The position numbers and the translations under genes were made by a program. Below are positions 61,908 to 64,000 of a stretch of 64,000 nucleotides of DNA, in pieces. The DNA lies in contig CM072335.1 of NCBI GenBank assembly GCA_036874045.1, positions 12,110,001-12,174,000 on the forward strand, read 5' to 3'. The stretch's first letter is position 1, and each line of letters starts with the position of its first letter. This DNA comes from Cymodocea nodosa. Its lineage: Eukaryota > Streptophyta > Magnoliopsida > Alismatales > Cymodoceaceae. The notes beneath the pieces were generated by a model. It saw only the letters and a program-made list of their open reading frames with translations, searched no databases and was not told the origin of the DNA.

Positions 61908-62292
61908 GCTACACATAAATTGAGTGGAAAACGTGCCTAAAATCATGATATTCAAAGAGAGCAAAATCTGCAGCAGCTAGAAACAAGTTTACAGAAAAGA
62001 GAGCAACAGCCAAACTACAATCACAAATTGCTTTCTGCATATGTTTTGAAGGAATATCTTGAAGAGAAATCAGAAGCTAAATGATTGAGAATTATTTATG
62101 ATGTTTTTGATTAACAATTGATACTTAGTTCAATAAGTATCATAAATGTCATTTTGCAAAACAGGTGCAACAAATCTATCTACATGGAAAAGTATATAAG
62201 TAGGGGGAGAACCTACCATATGAAGGGAATTCAATATGCTGATTTAGTGCAAAAAGAAAGTATATAAAGAGGGCACACTTATAGGGGGAGAG
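61908..62292 (+). mobile_element. Family E internal 3' fragment
   Basis: Nearly identical to about 45110-45490, from AGTGCTACACATA(A/G)ATTGAG to the TATAGGGGGAGAGC purine tract. Noncoding. It is broken off on both sides by family A sequence. Confidence 0.85.
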
Positions 62293-64000
62293 CTGTATTG
62301 ATGTGAAAGGTTAGATCAGACAACTGGTCCCTGACAACAGTGCTAGAAAACTTGTTGTTGTTGGCTTTGTTAACTTCTATTTTTACTAGTTTAATTTGTC
62401 TTTATGCTTATATCCATAATTACTTTTAGAAGTAAATTAACAACCTTTCACACAAATTAGATATTAATTCCAATTTGTATTTTAACTGCAAGTGCATAGT
62501 GTATATTGTATTTATGTGCAAGTACAGGTCGATCCCATAGAGAGATGGAGTAAGAATTATGTACTGTTCCGATTTTTATATTGGAGTTTACGTGTATTTA
62601 GTTAAGCACTCCATTGAATTACAGTTAACACAACAGACCTAGTTCGTGGAGTTATGGCTAACTCAACGGACTAACCTCGTGGACTTAACTCCACGAGCAT
62701 ATCTTTTCAATTAAATACTGCTATTTACAAAGGAATTCAACCAACCATTGGGCGGTTCTATAGATTGTAAATAACATCAATTAAGCTCTTTAATGTTAAT
62801 TAAGATTAGATTTATCATTAAGCAATACTAACATTTAGATATTTCAAATAGTAACTATAAAAATCTTTAAGTACCTGGAACGAATCAATTTCAGTAAACT
62901 ATAAAACTATTATCTATTTTCTGAATCAAACAAACATAAAACATTCACAATACTGATAATGATAACATTAATCACGATACAAAGCAAACAATACAACACT
63001 TAAATACTAAATGTAAACACAGATAAGTTGTTTTTGGTATTTTTGTTTTTGATATGTTCTTGAAGATGAATGAAAGGTGAAATGTAAAAATCTCTATCGA
63101 CAGTAAAAACTTCTGTCACTACATGCGACGCGATTACACCATTGAAAACTTAATCACTTACAATCCTGTCTCCTCTCCCTATAGAATCACGAGTCCAAAA
63201 TTGCAAGATGATCTCCTCTTCAGCATACTGGCATCAACTCGAAACCAAGGCTAGAAGCTTTACAATCTCCTGTGATATGAGTCGGTGCTTTGTGAAAATG
63301 GCTTCCCTTCCCGCGACGCGATCACTCACAATGGTTGTTGGGCACCATGCTTGGCTCGAAATTGACCCAACATCAGGAAAGTATTCTCATGGACCTCCGA
63401 TGGTTGGTGATTATGGTGGTGGTGTGGAGCTTTAGGGAACTTCTGATGCTGCCTGCAGTTAGCGCGGTTCTCCAACACACCTACACACACTTTTTCATCA
63501 TCTTTTATATTTCTTACAATAGTAACTACTCCTGCTTAAATAATCGATTGGATTTCCTTCATTCATATCAACGATGGTGATTTCTTCTTCCTTCCACGAG
63601 TGAATTCCTACGTGATATGTGTAATTGTGGTTTTCCTTCAAATGTCCTGTTTCTGTAACCGCTATAGTGGCATATTAGTAAATAAATGGTCCGTGGAGTT
63701 ATAGATAACTCAACGGACTTACTTTGTTGATTTAACTATAAAACACGTGCAATAAAGAAATAAGTTGCTAACATAATGCGTTACCTTAGTGTATATTCAT
63801 GTAACTCAATGCGTACAGTTATGCTAACTTAACGAGTTAAACATGTGCATCTCACGTGATCTACTAAAGCATTTAAATTCAACATGTGCATAATTCTAAC
63901 TTAACGAGTTCAAATATTTTAGATACTTACAAACCTAACTATCTGATGTCTAGATGCATTTCAGATAGTTAACATATAACTTACCGAAAATCCACTTAAG
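62293..64000 (-). repeat. Family A LTR with primer site, minus orientation, runs off the window
   Basis: Primer site 62327-62346 (minus strand CTAGCACTGTTGTCAGGGAC, tRNA-Asp type). The LTR runs rightward from about 62350, collinear with the inverse of 20980-19560. Near 63755-63910 it carries a block otherwise seen at the outer end of the family D LTR, then AACTATCTGATG phrases to the window edge. Confidence 0.8.

Overview
The window looks like flowering-plant nuclear DNA. It is A+T-rich and dominated by LTR retrotransposons. It holds one clear low-copy host gene, an intronless AT-hook (AHL) protein gene at 37153-38037 in a short GC-rich island. No species can be named from the sequence alone.

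Layout. 1-3642 is A+T-rich unique sequence with a possible exon remnant on the minus strand and a candidate non-autonomous DNA transposon. 3643-8107 holds Sirevirus-like (Ty1/copia) debris: an LTR piece and an env-like region with its 3' LTR. 8108-13035 is a patchwork of family A LTRs (Athila/Tat-like, with a tRNA-Asp type primer site) and a broken copia gag element. 13280-20982 is the most unusual part: an Athila-like element with a gag region, no recognisable pol, an intact 372-codon F-box gene, a partly duplicated 3' region and a long 3' LTR. 21003-28250 holds a Tork-like copia relic, a minus-strand Sirevirus-like relic and another A-family LTR piece. 28391-40430 is the low-copy stretch with a Harbinger transposase fragment, long unassigned tracts and the AHL gene. 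40436-64000 is again nested retroelements: a gag-only Sirevirus-like element between two LTRs (41826-47808), a larger Sirevirus-like element on the minus strand with gag, pol and env-like regions (49601-60505), and several A-family LTRs.

The theme linking the repeats is a pair of short phrases: a CGGATAGTTA / TAACTATCCG type, and a CCGTTGAGTTA / TAACTCAACGG type. They recur, often as perfect hairpins, in LTRs of Ty3/gypsy-like and several Ty1/copia-like families. G-box words and a GACTTAAGTGGATTTTC word often lie close by. Whole 3' noncoding and LTR modules also appear to have moved between families. The F-box cargo and these shared hairpin modules are the best candidates for something undescribed.

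All retroelements are treated as fossils. Family assignments rest on motifs read by eye, and most element boundaries carry tens of bases of uncertainty unless a TG/CA end, primer site or polypurine tract is visible.
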